A stretch of DNA of 64,000 bases from the NCBI GenBank assembly GCA_004154925.1, contig QJNS01000049.1, forward strand, positions 1 to 64,000, written 5' to 3'. The notes under the pieces were generated by a model. It searched no databases and was not told the origin of the DNA. It was given only the letters and a program-made list of their open reading frames with translations. Source of the stretch: Monosporascus cannonballus. Lineage: Eukaryota > Ascomycota > Sordariomycetes > Xylariales. The translations under genes were made by a program, and so were the position numbers. This document shows positions 12,701-24,282 of the stretch, piece by piece; positions within the stretch are counted from its first letter, which is position 1; every line of letters begins with the position of its first letter.

Positions 12701-15433
12701 TTAAAAATAAAAAGTAAAAAATTAATAAAAAAAAAACTTGATTTTCAAAAAAGTAATCGATTATAAATAATTAAACGATATCATAATCAAAAACGGATAT
12801 CCTTTAACTTTTATAAATACGTTAAAAGAAAATATTAACAAAGTAAAATAATTTATTATATTTATTTTCCGAAACGGTTATTACCGTATTAAAATAATTA
12901 AAGAAAAAAATAAAAAACGGCATTTAAAACGATATATAAATTTTACGAATATAAAGTAATACCTATAGGACTTATTAATGTTCCCGCCAATTTCCAACGC
13001 CTAATCATAATTACGTTCAAAAAATTTCTCGATAAATTTATATTTATTTATCTCGACGATATCCTTATTTATTCCGAAATTTTCGATAAATACAAAAAAT
13101 AAATTGCCTAAATATTTTAAATACTAAACGAAATAAATATCCAAGTTAACTTAGCCAAAAACGTATAGCATATATAGAAATTAAACTTTTTGGGATATAT
13201 TCTTATCTTCGGCTAAATCCAAATTTAATACTTTAAGATAAAAGCAGTTAAAAATTAATTTATTTCCAACAAAATAACCGGTATAGATATCCGGCAAATC
13301 TTAAAATTTACGGATTACGTACGCGGCCTAATTAAGGGATACGGAAACATAATTAAACTATTAACGAAACTTATTACCAAAAAATACGTAAAAAAAAAGT
13401 TCGAACTTTTAAAAAAAATAAAAAAAATATTCCAGATTTTAAAAAATATAATTATTAACGTACTTATAATAAAATTACTTAACGTAAATAAAAAGAAACG
13501 CTTAAAGACGGATATTTTAAATTACATATTAAGTATTATATTAAAATAATTAAAAATTAATAATAAATAATAACCAGTAACGTATTATTTAAAAATATTT
13601 TGAAATATAAAGTTCAAATATTAAATTTACGATAAAAAACTATTAATAATTATTAACGTTTTTAAGGAATAAAAATTTTTTCTTAATAAAACGAAATTTT
13701 TTTTCGATATTTACTTTAATTACAAAAACCTTATTTAATTTATAAAAGCTTAAAAACTAAATAAATGGCATAAAAATAAATAATTTTCTTATTTAGGTTT
13801 AACTTTAAAATATACCATATTAAAGGGAAAAAACATATCCAAATAAATATTCTTAATTACAAAAGCGATTATAATTCAAAAGTTCCCAAAAAAATATGCA
13901 AATATTACAATATAATTAAAATAGCATAATATAGTTATACGAAATCTTGAAAAAATTATCACCCGAACTTTTGATATAATTCTAAAATTCTTATAACAAA
14001 AAGGAATAAAAAAAAATTTAACAGTTAAAAAAATAATTAAAAAATCAGTTATTATATTATGGCAAAATTTATGTTCCTAAGGATTAACAAAAATAATTCG
14101 TAAAGGAATTTCACAAAAATCCATTATACGGATACCAAAAAATTTTCAAAATTATTAAACGGTTACAAAAATAATACGATTTCCCCGAATTACGCCGTAT
14201 AATTAAAAAAGTTATTAAAAATTATAATATCTGCAATAAAACTAAGGCAGTACGCTATAAGTCTTACGGATTATTACAACCTACCGACATTTTTAATAAA
14301 GCATAAAATATTATAACTTAGGATTTTATTATTTACTTATTTCCTTTTAAAAACCTAATTACTAAAGTCGAATATAACGGAATTTAAGTAATTATCGACA
14401 AATTTATTAAATATATGTATTTTTTACTTTTCAAAAAAAACGTAACGGCAAAATAATTAGTTTACGTCTTTACTAAATATTACTTAAATAAATACGGAAT
14501 ACCAGAAAAAATCGTTTTTAATAAAAATACGTTATTTATTTCAAAATTCGGTACCAGCTTTTTTAAACAAATCGGTATTAAATTTAAATTCTTAATAGCG
14601 TATTATCCTTAAATAGATAAACAAATAAAATAATTTAATTAAATTTTAAAATAATATTTTCAAAATTACGTTAATTATTAATAAGATAATTAAATAAAAC
14701 TTTTATTATTAGTACAAATCGTTTATAATATATTTATTAACGAGAACATAAGCGTATTTCCTTATATAACTATGTATGGATACGAAGCAAAAATAAAATA
14801 ACCTAAATAACCATTTAACAAAATATTAAGGATTATTATAATTACCCCAAAAGCAAAAACGTTAATAATAAAAATCAAAACAATTTAAGTTCGTTTCCAT
14901 AAAAAATTAAAATTTTTTCAGAAAAAAATGGCCTAATATTATAACAAAAAAAAATTAAAGGATTAATTTTAGCGAAAGGAAATAAGGTTTATTTATTATG
15001 CCAAAAACAAAATGCAATTTCGAATATCTTTTAAATTAAAATAAAAAAACCTAATAACAAATTCGATTTTAAAAAACTTAACCCATTTAAAATTAATAAA
15101 ATCATTTCCAAAATTAATTATTAATTATTGTTACCCAAAAACATAAAGATATACCCTGTTTTCCATATTTCCCTATTTAAACCAATATCCAAAAACGCCC
15201 CATTAAAAATAAACCTGGAACTTGAAAAAGATTTTAACGAATACGAAATCAAACAAATACTAAATTTCAAAATAGTTAAAAATAAAGTTTAATACCTAAT
15301 TAAATAAAAGGATTACTTACCGGAAAAAAACATATGGGAATTATTTAATTACTTAACGAATACGATAAATTTAATTAAGACGTTTTATAGCCAAAATCCT
15401 GACCGACCGTTTCCAACGCGGCTAAGGTCGTAG
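9800..15433 (+). pseudogene. Element B gag-pol polyprotein, RIP-inactivated
   Basis: Domains run in Ty3/Gypsy order. The gag zinc knuckle is near 10990-11037, reading KCFNYGKKGYFKNKYR, in which two Cys and the His have become Tyr by RIP. The RT box YLDDILIYS survives intact at 13049-13075. The integrase zinc region lies about 14100-14250, with FHKNPLYGYQK and a YNICNK tail, followed by GLLQP. A C-terminal PVFHISLFKP tract is near 15150, and a chromodomain remnant at about 15240-15390 reads QYLIKWKDY with WEP-like residues mutated. The frame ends at TAG 15431. Several stops and frame slips make it non-functional. Confidence 0.8.
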
Positions 15434-16009
15434 GCGATAACGGTTTCCCATTCAAATTTAAACCTTCGGCGTTCTAATCGAAGGAAATAAACGCCTCGGT
15501 TATGGCGTTTATCTCTGAAACAAGTTGCGTTTGCTTCGTTTCCATACGACGTCGTTTTTTTTCCATCTTTTCCCGTTCCTTTAATTAATCCAGTTCGTAA
15601 CTTTCGAAAAACAGCTATAACCCTTTTTTTTTAAAATATCTTCCTAGTAACGTAAGCGTTATAACTTATTTATTCTTTTTAATATTTCTTTTTGAAATTT
15701 TCGCTGTAATTCTACAAATTCGTTTTTAACAGCATAACGTTTCTTTTGGAAATAATCGCGTTCAAAATTAATATTTTTTAACGAAAACATGGTAATTATT
15801 AATCCGTTATAATAACGTTAACGACGGATATAATAATAACAGCTTAAAATGCTTTCCGTTATAAAGCACTTAGACTCCCCAAATAAAAGGCAGTTAAAAT
15901 AAGGTAATATCTTAAACCCAAACTTAAAAATGTAAGCAAACCGGTTATCGCAAATTTGACGCTAATTCGCACGGGATTAGCGCGTCAATTTTTCGGCTCG
16001 ATTCGCCAT
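15375..16009 (-). pseudogene. Antisense ORF of element B (coiled-coil-like protein)
   Basis: On the minus strand, ATG at 16009 opens about 210 codons that end at TAA 15375. The only breaks are a few TAA/TAG stops of RIP type and one frame slip at a nine-base homopolymer near 15624-15633. The product starts MANRAEKLTR. It has an AYIFKFGF-like block, then a Lys/Glu-rich, probably coiled-coil stretch near 15540-15780, and ends in GQDFGYKTS. It converges on pol and overlaps its end by about 59 bp. Elements A, C and E have a frame in the same place. Function unknown. Confidence 0.55.
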
Positions 16010-16104
16010 GGTAAATTAACAATGAAAAAACAATTTTTAATTGGAAAAAAAAAGGTGCTTACCTTTTTATTTTTGGGACAAAGATCCTGAGAGAAGGAGA
16101 ATAA

Positions 16105-16528
16105 TATTACGGATCTCCGAATAAACCCGTTTTGGAAACCCTAGGGCTACAAAAGGGGGAAAGTTCCATACTTTAAGTTACATAACTTAAAATGATTTAA
16201 CTAATTTATTAAATTATATAAATTATTATAATCCGGGTGATTTAGCAGATTTAAAAGATCAATATTATACCAATAAAATGGAAAAAGGTATCAAGGCTTT
16301 AGATTCCTTATGTAAATAACTACTTACTTAGTTTTTCGTTTTTTAACTATTAATCTAAGCTTTTAATCTGGAGGTAATTGTACCGTTCTTTAATTAAAGG
16401 AAAAATCTTTAAACCTTTTTAACGAACAAGATCATTAAGTTATTCCTCGCCTTATTCTTATCTGCAAATCAAGACCCATTTCGGATACTGCTTATATCTC
16501 CAGGTGGATATATAACAGGTTCGTTACA
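16105..16528 (+). repeat. 3' LTR of element B
   Basis: It is the 424-bp partner of 9239-9662 and ends gttcgttaca, followed by the target duplicate cttta. A purine-rich tract (gagagaaggagaataa, 16089-16104) directly before it is a good polypurine-tract candidate. Confidence 0.85.
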
Positions 16529-17166
16529 CTTTATTATTAAACTTTTTATATTAAAAAATCTAATTACAGAAATATACTATAAAAGCATTTTCGTAATCGT
16601 CGATCGATTTACGAAATGGTTTTATTTTTTATTATATTATAAGGACTAAAACGCCGAACAATTAATAAATATTTTCTTTAAACATATTTTTAATATATAC
16701 GCATTATTAATAAAAATCATATTAAATAAAAAATTAATATTCGCATTTAAATTTTGGCAAAGCCTTATAGCGTAAATCGGCCTAAATTACAAATTATTTA
16801 ATATATTTAAACCTTAAACGAAAAAATAAATAAAATTAATAAACCAAACTATAAAAGCTTATTTACAATATTATATTAATTACGAATAAAATAATTAAGT
16901 TAAACAATTACCGATTATTTAATTAACTTATAATATTAGCTATTACAAAAATATTAAAATAATATTTATAAACGCAAATTTCGGTTTTATTCCGGAAATT
17001 TATAAGAAAATACGCGATAACGGTTTAATTAATATTAAAGCAATTTTTACGTTGAAATAATTACGATAATTACATTAAGAAATAAAAATAAAATTAGAAT
17101 TCGTACGAAATCAAATAAATAAATATTATAACCAAAAAAAGTTAAAGGGATTAACTTTCGAAAAAG
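16529..17166 (+). pseudogene. Element A integrase, middle segment
   Basis: This continues the integrase interrupted at 9238. The core reads VIVDRFTKW near 16595-16620, carrying a catalytic Asp. A DRG-like tract is near 16720-16750 and an HPQTDGQ-like region near 16815 is heavily mutated. The segment ends at 17166, where element C inserted, leaving the duplicate aaaag at 17162-17166. Confidence 0.7.
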
Positions 17167-17536
17167 TGTTACGACCCAACCCAAGATCGGCCACGAAAAC
17201 GGTCGGACCCACAAAAAAAGGTCACGTAATTTAGATCTCTATTAGCATCGAGATCTAAATAAATCTATATAAAACCAACCGAATCTAACGGCATTAGATC
17301 GTTAATAACGTCAAAATCAAATAAAAATCTAATTAATTTATAAAAATATATACGCTTATTATTTCCATAATCTAAATAACTTTAACTTATAATGATATTT
17401 CGTTACCTAAGGCACCGTTGGTATTACGAAACGTAATACGTTACTGTATTTATTATTCAAATTCTCATAATATTCCTGCTAATATAAACCCGTCGACTTA
17501 AGGTTTAATAATTAGTTAAACCGCTTAGTCGTTATA
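17167..17536 (+). repeat. 5' LTR of element C
   Basis: It begins tgttacgacccaacccaag and ends gtcgttata, with the conserved cgtcgacttaaggttta block near its 3' end. It pairs with 23915-24282. Confidence 0.85.
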
Positions 17537-17639
17537 CGTTACAAACTTTTATTTAGTAATACCGTTAAACTTTAAACAATATTCAATATTGTCAAAATGT
17601 TAACCAGTATTTAGGAAACCCCTACTTAATAGCTTCAGG

Positions 17640-20600
17640 CTCGAATTCGGAAGCTAGAAAAAGAAATTCGACAACTTAAGGTTACGCCTGCCCAACTCTT
17701 TTTCGTCCGTATGAAGCCGAAAAAACCAGAACCTTACGATAAAAAAAACAACCCTTAAACTTTTTTAACTTAAGTACGAATGTACTTTCGTTACCTAAAT
17801 TTTAATAACCTAGCGGATATGGTCCTAATAATAAAAATATGCCTAATAAGAAATACGGCTGATTGGTTTAAGCTTATTATAAGAAACATCCTAGAAATAA
17901 AAAAGCAAATAAGGAGGATTTTACTAATAAAACTATTTTAATTTATAGTAATTTCGAAAATAAAGTATACGATAATTTCGGCAATCCGGATAAAAAACGA
18001 TTAACGGCTTAATAATTCTTATAACTCCGACAAAAAAAACCTGCATCCAAATAGGCCGTAACCTTTAAAAATTTTGCGGCTAAAATAAAATAGGAAAACG
18101 ACGAAACCGATATTTTTATCGACATATTTTATAAAAAGTTAAAGGATAATATAAAAAATAAAATTATTCGGATCGAACGATTAATTGTCCTGGATCGGTA
18201 TATCGTAAAAGTAATTAAAATTAATAACCAACAGTTTAAAAAACGATAGGGAAAAAAAGGATAATACGCCTTACGTTCGGGACATAAATCCAACTAAAGG
18301 AAAAAACGAGACGTACCCCTTATTTCTTACGAAACGACGTTAGGACCTATGGAACTCGGCGTTATTTACAAATAAAATTGGAGCCAAATTAAGTGCTTTA
18401 ACTATAGTAAAATGGGATACAAAGCTTACAAATGCAAAAAGCCCAAGAAATTACGATAAAATAACTAGACCCCTATACCTGAAAAATAATCCAAAAATAA
18501 TTAAAAAAACGATAACAAAGTTATTAACAGAATTTAAGCCAAATACGAATCAAGCTTATAATAAAAAGTCTAATAAGGACCATCATAATAAAAGATTCGA
18601 CGAAAAATGCGAAAAGCTAAAAAGCTAGCTTAACAGGCATTATAAGTATAGCAAAAAACGCTATAAGGATAGCTATACGAATACCGGGATTAAATAGAAA
18701 AACTTTGCCCTAAAACACTTAATCGATATAGCAAAATACATGCCATATATTATTAACGACAAAACTGCCCCGATTACGGAAAATAAAAACAATATATTCA
18801 TATACGAATTACCTATATATACTATAAAGGATTTAATTTTCCAAACCGTACCGACCATAATAAAAACGACGAACAATAATATCGACAGCTTCGAACCATA
18901 GCCCCAGGAAATATCCAGTAACTAGCCGAGGCAAAAAGTTGGCCCGAAAAAAAGTAATACTCGTAGGAAAACCCCTTTTATTATTATGGATGGTACAGTT
19001 ACCAAACGGAAAAAATATTAATCCAGCGTACGGTAAAAAAGCTTTATCAGAAAGCTATTACGGACCTCCATTTTTAATTAATATTTATTATAAACCCTTA
19101 CAAAAAAAGGCCGTTAAAAATACGTTAATTTACGGAAAATCTTTAAAACGATAGCCAAAACGATGCATAATGGGATACAATCGTAAATATAACAAAATAA
19201 TTTACTTAATAAAAAAAGAAATTGCAAAAAAAATCAAAAATAATTAATATAATTTGAAGGAACAGTACGCCGACAACAACGATAAATATAGCAGCTTAAC
19301 GCGTTAAACGAAAAAATATAAACAAAGTTCGACCGATTCGAATAAAAATTAAAAGAAAAAAGTTATTTATAAATAAGCCGCAAAATAACGAAACCCAGAG
19401 GAATTAAAGGGAATTCCTAAAAAAGGCTTTAAACGCGATAATAAAAAACGTTAACGACCTTATTACTTTGGATATACGTATCGGAACGTATTAATATATC
19501 GTAATAATAGATTACGGAACTTTAGGCGGAAATTATATTACACCAGATATGGTTAATAAGTTTAAACTGTTATAAAAATATAAATTAAAACCTTATATAA
19601 CGACGAATGCCAAAAGTTAGGAATTCGTTTACGATAACGGAAAAGTTATACGCAAAATTAATTATTTCGAAATTTTTATTTAAGGATAATATTAAATGGT
19701 TAAATTCGATATCGTTTTTTTTAAGAATTATAATATAATCTTAAGATTATTATAAATACGTTAATACGGAATTTTGATTAATGGCGGAATTAATTAAATA
19801 AAATTTGTTTTACTTTTTATTAATAAATAAAAAAAAAGAAAATTTAAGATCTTAATATTGGATCGATAATAATAATAAATGCAAATATAAAAATACGATA
19901 AATATTTTATTACTTAAAGAAATAAAATATAAAAAAACGGATATCAAAGAAATATATAACGTATCGTTATTACCATTAAAGCGAACCTAAAGCAATTAAA
20001 TAACGATTTAAAATAATACGAATAACAGCCCAAAAAGTTAAAAAATCTAATTAATATATTACTATAATATCACAAATACGAAAAGCTCTTTAGAAAAATA
20101 TTCGATACAAAATTACCAAAATATAGCAAATAAAATTATAAGATAATTTTTAAAAAAGGATTTTCGACAAAGTTTTACCTTATTTATAATTTTAACGGAA
20201 ATAAATAACGTAATTTCAAAAAATACCTGGAAAATCGGATATAAAAAAATGGATTTAATTTTCGAAATTATTAATAAAATATCCGATATTTTTCGTACTT
20301 AAAAAAATAAGAAATTATAACTTGTAATTAATTATTAACAATTAAACGATATTATTATTAAGGATCGAACATTTTTACCCTTAATTACGGAAATAAAAAA
20401 CTGATTTTACGGAACCAAATAATTCATAATATTTAATCTTAAAGATAAATATAAACTTATTCAAATTAAAAAAAGATATAAATAAAAAACAGCTTTTAGG
20501 ACAAAATACGGATTATTGAAATATTTAGTTATATTAATAGGACTTACGAACGTATTAACAACTTTTTAGCAAATGGTTAATTACGTATTACGGGAATACC

Positions 20601-23297
20601 TTGATATTTTTGTCGTTTAATATTTTGATAATATTTTTATTTTTTTAAAAACGGAAAAAATATACGCAAAATACGTTCATAAAATTTTTTAAGTTTTACA
20701 GGACGTAAGGTTACTTATTAACGCGGAAAAAAATTAATTCCATATATAAAAAGTAAAATATTTGGGATATATTATTACCCTAGGACATATTAGGGTAAAC
20801 CCTAAGAAAATCGCTGCAGTTACAGAATGGCAGGCGCCAATAATGGTCAAAAAAATATAGGTATTTTTTGAATTTGCCAATTATTACAGGAAATTTATTT
20901 GAAACTTTAGCAAAATAATTATACCCTTAATAAATCTTACGAAGAAAAAATTTAAATAAACGCCAAATACGGAAAAAGTATTTTAAGATATTAAGGATAC
21001 GATTATTAGCGAATTAGTACTAATTATGTACGATCTAAACCGCCCCGTTAAACTAAAAACCGATATTTCGGATTACGCGTTAAATATAATGATCGAATAA
21101 CGAAATAATGTGACGGCTAGGCGGTTTAACCAACTATTAAACCTTAAGTCGACGGGTTTATGTTGGCAGAAGTATCGTGGGAATCTGAGCAATAGATACA
21201 GTAACGTATTACGTCTCGTAATACCAAGGGCGTCTTGGGTAACGATGTTGTAATTGACTGTTGCAAGCTGAAGCTATCTAGACTATGGAAATAACGAGCG
21301 TATATATTCTTGTCTTGGCTCAAGGTGCTGAAGCGGCTCAAACCTTTGAGACCTTTGAGTTCTTTAAGCCCTCCTGCTGGCTCAAGGGGCTCAAGGCGCT
21401 TGGCGCTTTGAGACCTTTGAGCTAGTCACGTGACGTCTTGGCTAGGGTGGGACCCGTTCCTCTTGTGGTCCTGACCGTCCGGAAAGAAGCCAAGACTGTT
21501 AGGTCATAACAAATAATTAAGGCAAATTATACCCTATTACATTTTTTTCGTACAAATTAATCGGAATTAAGCTTAATTACGGTATTTCAAATAAGGAATT
21601 TATAGTTATTATTATGGCATTCCGGGAGTTCAGGCACTTTTTAAAAGGAAATTTGCATTAGGTTAAAGTTTATACGGATTATTAAAATCTTATCCGATTT
21701 ACTATAACCAAAAAATTTACAGTATAATAACTTCGTTATATAAAAAAATTGGCGAATTTCGATTTCGTTATTATCCATAAGAAAGGATTAAAGAATAACA
21801 AAGCAGATATTTTAAGCAAGTAATTAAATTTCGAAAAAAAATTAATTAAAATTAGCCATATAATTTTCGATATCATGATAAAAAAAAATTTTACGTTTAC
21901 GACAAATTACGACGATTCGGGCAATATCTTTTGATATGGATTAAAAAATTTAATAATATAATAATAATTTTCCAGAAAACTAAAAAACGAATAAAATATA
22001 TGTTTTGGAAAAATACCAAAAAGATTTAATACGAAAAATATACGAATATTAAATATATGGACATCCAGGGATTTATTAAACTTTAAAACGATTTTAACGT
22101 ATATATTCCTTTCTTAAAATGAAATTAATAATATAAAACATTATACGATAATACGATATTTTCGTCAAAGCAAAAACTCGACGACATAAGCCATACGGAA
22201 AATTATAACCATTATTAATTGCAAAACGATTATGGTATTTAATTATATTTAATTTTATTATTAAATTTTTTATATAAAAAATTCCAATTACGGAAATATA
22301 TTACGATAGCATTTTCGTAATCGTCGATCGATTTACGAAATTTTCTTATTTTCTATTATATTACGAAAACATAAACGCCGAACAATTAGCATATATTTTT
22401 TTAAAATATATTTTTAATATATTCGGATAATTAATGGAAATTATATCAAATAAAAAATCGATATTCGTATTTAAATTTTGGTAAGGCTTAATAGCATAAA
22501 TCGGCCTAAATCACAAATTATCCAGCGCATTTACATTATAAATAAACGGATAAATCAAACGAATAAATTAAAGCTTAAAAATTTATTTACGATATTATAT
22601 TAATTACGAATAGGATATTTAAATTAAGAAATTATTAATTATTTAATTAACTTATAATATTAGCTATTACGAAAATCTTAAAATAATATTTACAAATATA
22701 AATTTTGGTTTTATTCCGAAAGTTTACCAAAAAACGCGTAATAACGGTCTAATTAATATTAAAATAATCTTTACATTAAAATAATTACGATAACTGCATT
22801 AAGAAATAAAAACAAATTAAAATTCGTACAGAATTAAACAAGCAAATATTATAACCAGAAAAAATTAAAAGAATTAATTTTCGAACAAGGGAAAATAGTT
22901 TTCTTCGTTACAAAAAACATTTAAACAAAAAGACCCAGTAAAAAATTCGATTTCAAATATATCGGTTTATACAAAATCGCCAAAAAATCTCAAAAAATAA
23001 TTATCAATTGGAACTTTCCCCAAAAGTTAAATTCTATTTAATTTTTCATATTTCTTTACTTAAATTAACAGTCAATATTATCAAGGTATATACAGTACAA
23101 AATAATATAAAAGTAAAAAACGAACGAACATATAAAATGGAGAAAATATTCAATATACGGAAACAAAATGGATTTACTTAATACCTAATTAAATAAAAAA
23201 GTACTCAAATTCAGAAAATACCTGGGAATCCGCCAAGAATCTTATTAGCGCCCAACGCCTATTAAAAAACTTTTACCAACAACGACGGAATTACTAA
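17640..23297 (+). pseudogene. Element C gag-pol polyprotein with chromodomain
   Basis: Gag opens with a charged coiled-coil start (RIRKLEKEIRQLK, about 17645-17685) and a capsid region (PEPYD ... MYFRYLNF) near 17725-17800. A zinc knuckle at 18394-18435 keeps its first and last Cys, with the second Cys and the His turned to Tyr. The RT box reads YFDN at 20621-20632. RNase H is interrupted by the solo LTR at 21109. Integrase follows (VIVDRFTKF-like near 22315). The C-terminus is a chromodomain tail (NTWESAKNLISAQRLL, about 23215-23265), with pol ending at TAA 23295. Stops are of RIP type. It is the clearest family-A polyprotein in the window. Confidence 0.8.
21109..21511 (-). repeat. Solo LTR of family A, un-RIPped, inserted in element C
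   Basis: On the minus strand it runs tgttatgacctaacagtc ... gccgtcaca, the family-A LTR pattern. It is closest to the LTR of copy F (44896). A perfect duplication aataa flanks it (21104-21108, 21512-21516). Unlike everything around it, it has balanced base composition and many intact CpA sites. It preserves a TATA-like aatatata and the hairpin attacg-tct-cgtaat at 21208-21222. It arose by LTR-LTR recombination after C was in place. Confidence 0.88.
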
Positions 23298-23847
23298 AAA
23301 AAGCCCTCTAATTAAGGTTATCAGGAATAAACCAGTTAAGGGAAATAAGAGATGGCACAAAAAACGGAACTTCGGCCTCCGTACGTTCCTGCTTATTCAG
23401 CTTATTCATTAATTAAAATCCGTAATTAATAATTTTAATTTCCTCAACGTAAAAAAACTTTTTTTGATAACAAAAACGAAAAAAACGATTAATGGTCTTA
23501 TCGATATTACGCTATTTGCGTACCAAATCCTTTTTTAATTCCTGCTAAAGGCGTAAAAACGTTTTTTCAATAACAGCTTTTTTACAATTTAAATAATTTT
23601 TTTCCTTTTTAATACGACGTAAGGAATTCATTAAGACGCCAAAACTATCGTAGCAATAATAATTCTTAATATATTCGTTATAACGACGAATTCTTTTAAT
23701 TATTTAACATTTTATAGCATTTTCCAAATAAGGCGTATACGGCATAATTTCAAAACCAAATTTAATAAAATAAGCAGCCAGGGAATCTAAGCTTTTTTTC
23801 TAATTATGATAATTACGAGGCTTATAGTTAGCAATACGACCTGCCAT
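23245..23847 (-). pseudogene. Antisense ORF of element C (about 200 codons)
   Basis: On the minus strand, ATG at 23847 opens a single frame of 200 codons to TAA 23245. Only about six TAA/TAG stops of RIP type interrupt it and there is no frame slip. It begins MAGRIANYKPRNYHN, has a YFIKFGFEIMPY block like the AYIFKFGF block of element B's antisense frame, and then a long Lys/Arg/Glu-rich probable coiled coil (about 23490-23640). It ends GKSFLIGVGR. The last 53 bp overlap the chromodomain end of pol tail to tail. A GGTAAGT lies just upstream of the ATG, as in elements A and (GTAAGC) B. No known domain recognised. Confidence 0.6.
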
Positions 23848-23914
23848 AATAAAAAAAATAACTTACCAAAAAGGAAAATCTTTAAAAGCAAAGATCTTAA
23901 GGGAAAAAAAATCG

Positions 23915-24282
23915 TATTACGACCTAACCCAAGATCGGCTACGAAAACGGTCGGACCCACAAAAAAATCACGTAATTTGGATCTCTTTTAACATTAAGAT
24001 CCAAATAAATCCATACAAAACCAACCGAATCCGATAGCATTAGATCTTTAATAACGTCAAAATCTAATAAAGATCTAATTAATTTATAAAGATATATACG
24101 CTTATTATTTCCATAATTTAGATAACTTCAGCTTATAATAATACTTCGTTACCCAAAGCATCTTTAATATTACGAAACGTAATACGTTACTGTATTTATT
24201 GCTCAGATTCCCACGATACTCCTGCCAACATAAACCCGTCGACTTAAGGTTTAATAGTTGGTTAAACCGCGTAGCTATCACA
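23915..24282 (+). repeat. 3' LTR of element C
   Basis: It begins tattacgacctaacccaag and ends gctatcaca, followed by duplicate aaaag (24283-24287). A purine run, aagggaaaaaaaa, just upstream is the likely polypurine tract. Confidence 0.85.

Larger units (their letters stand above)
9239..16528 (+). mobile_element. Ty3/Gypsy chromovirus B, full length, nested in A
   Basis: Two 424-bp LTRs (9239-9662, 16105-16528) bound a 7.29-kb element with target duplication cttta (9234-9238, 16529-16533). Joining the flanks restores the integrase reading of element A, so B inserted after A. Both LTRs and the interior are RIPped. A solo LTR of the same family is at 46748-47170. Confidence 0.9.
17167..24282 (+). 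mobile_element. Ty3/Gypsy chromovirus C, full length, nested in A
   Basis: LTRs at 17167-17536 and 23915-24282 and the target duplication aaaag (17162-17166, 24283-24287) define a 7.1-kb element inserted near the 3' end of A's pol. It belongs to the same family as A (shared LTR 3' half and internal sequence). The LTR first half differs (acccaagatcgg type), so it is a distinct subfamily. It is RIPped and contains the solo LTR at 21109-21511. Confidence 0.9.

Noticed and set aside
21144..21341. 65-codon minus-strand frame
   Set aside because: Lies wholly inside the un-RIPped solo LTR.
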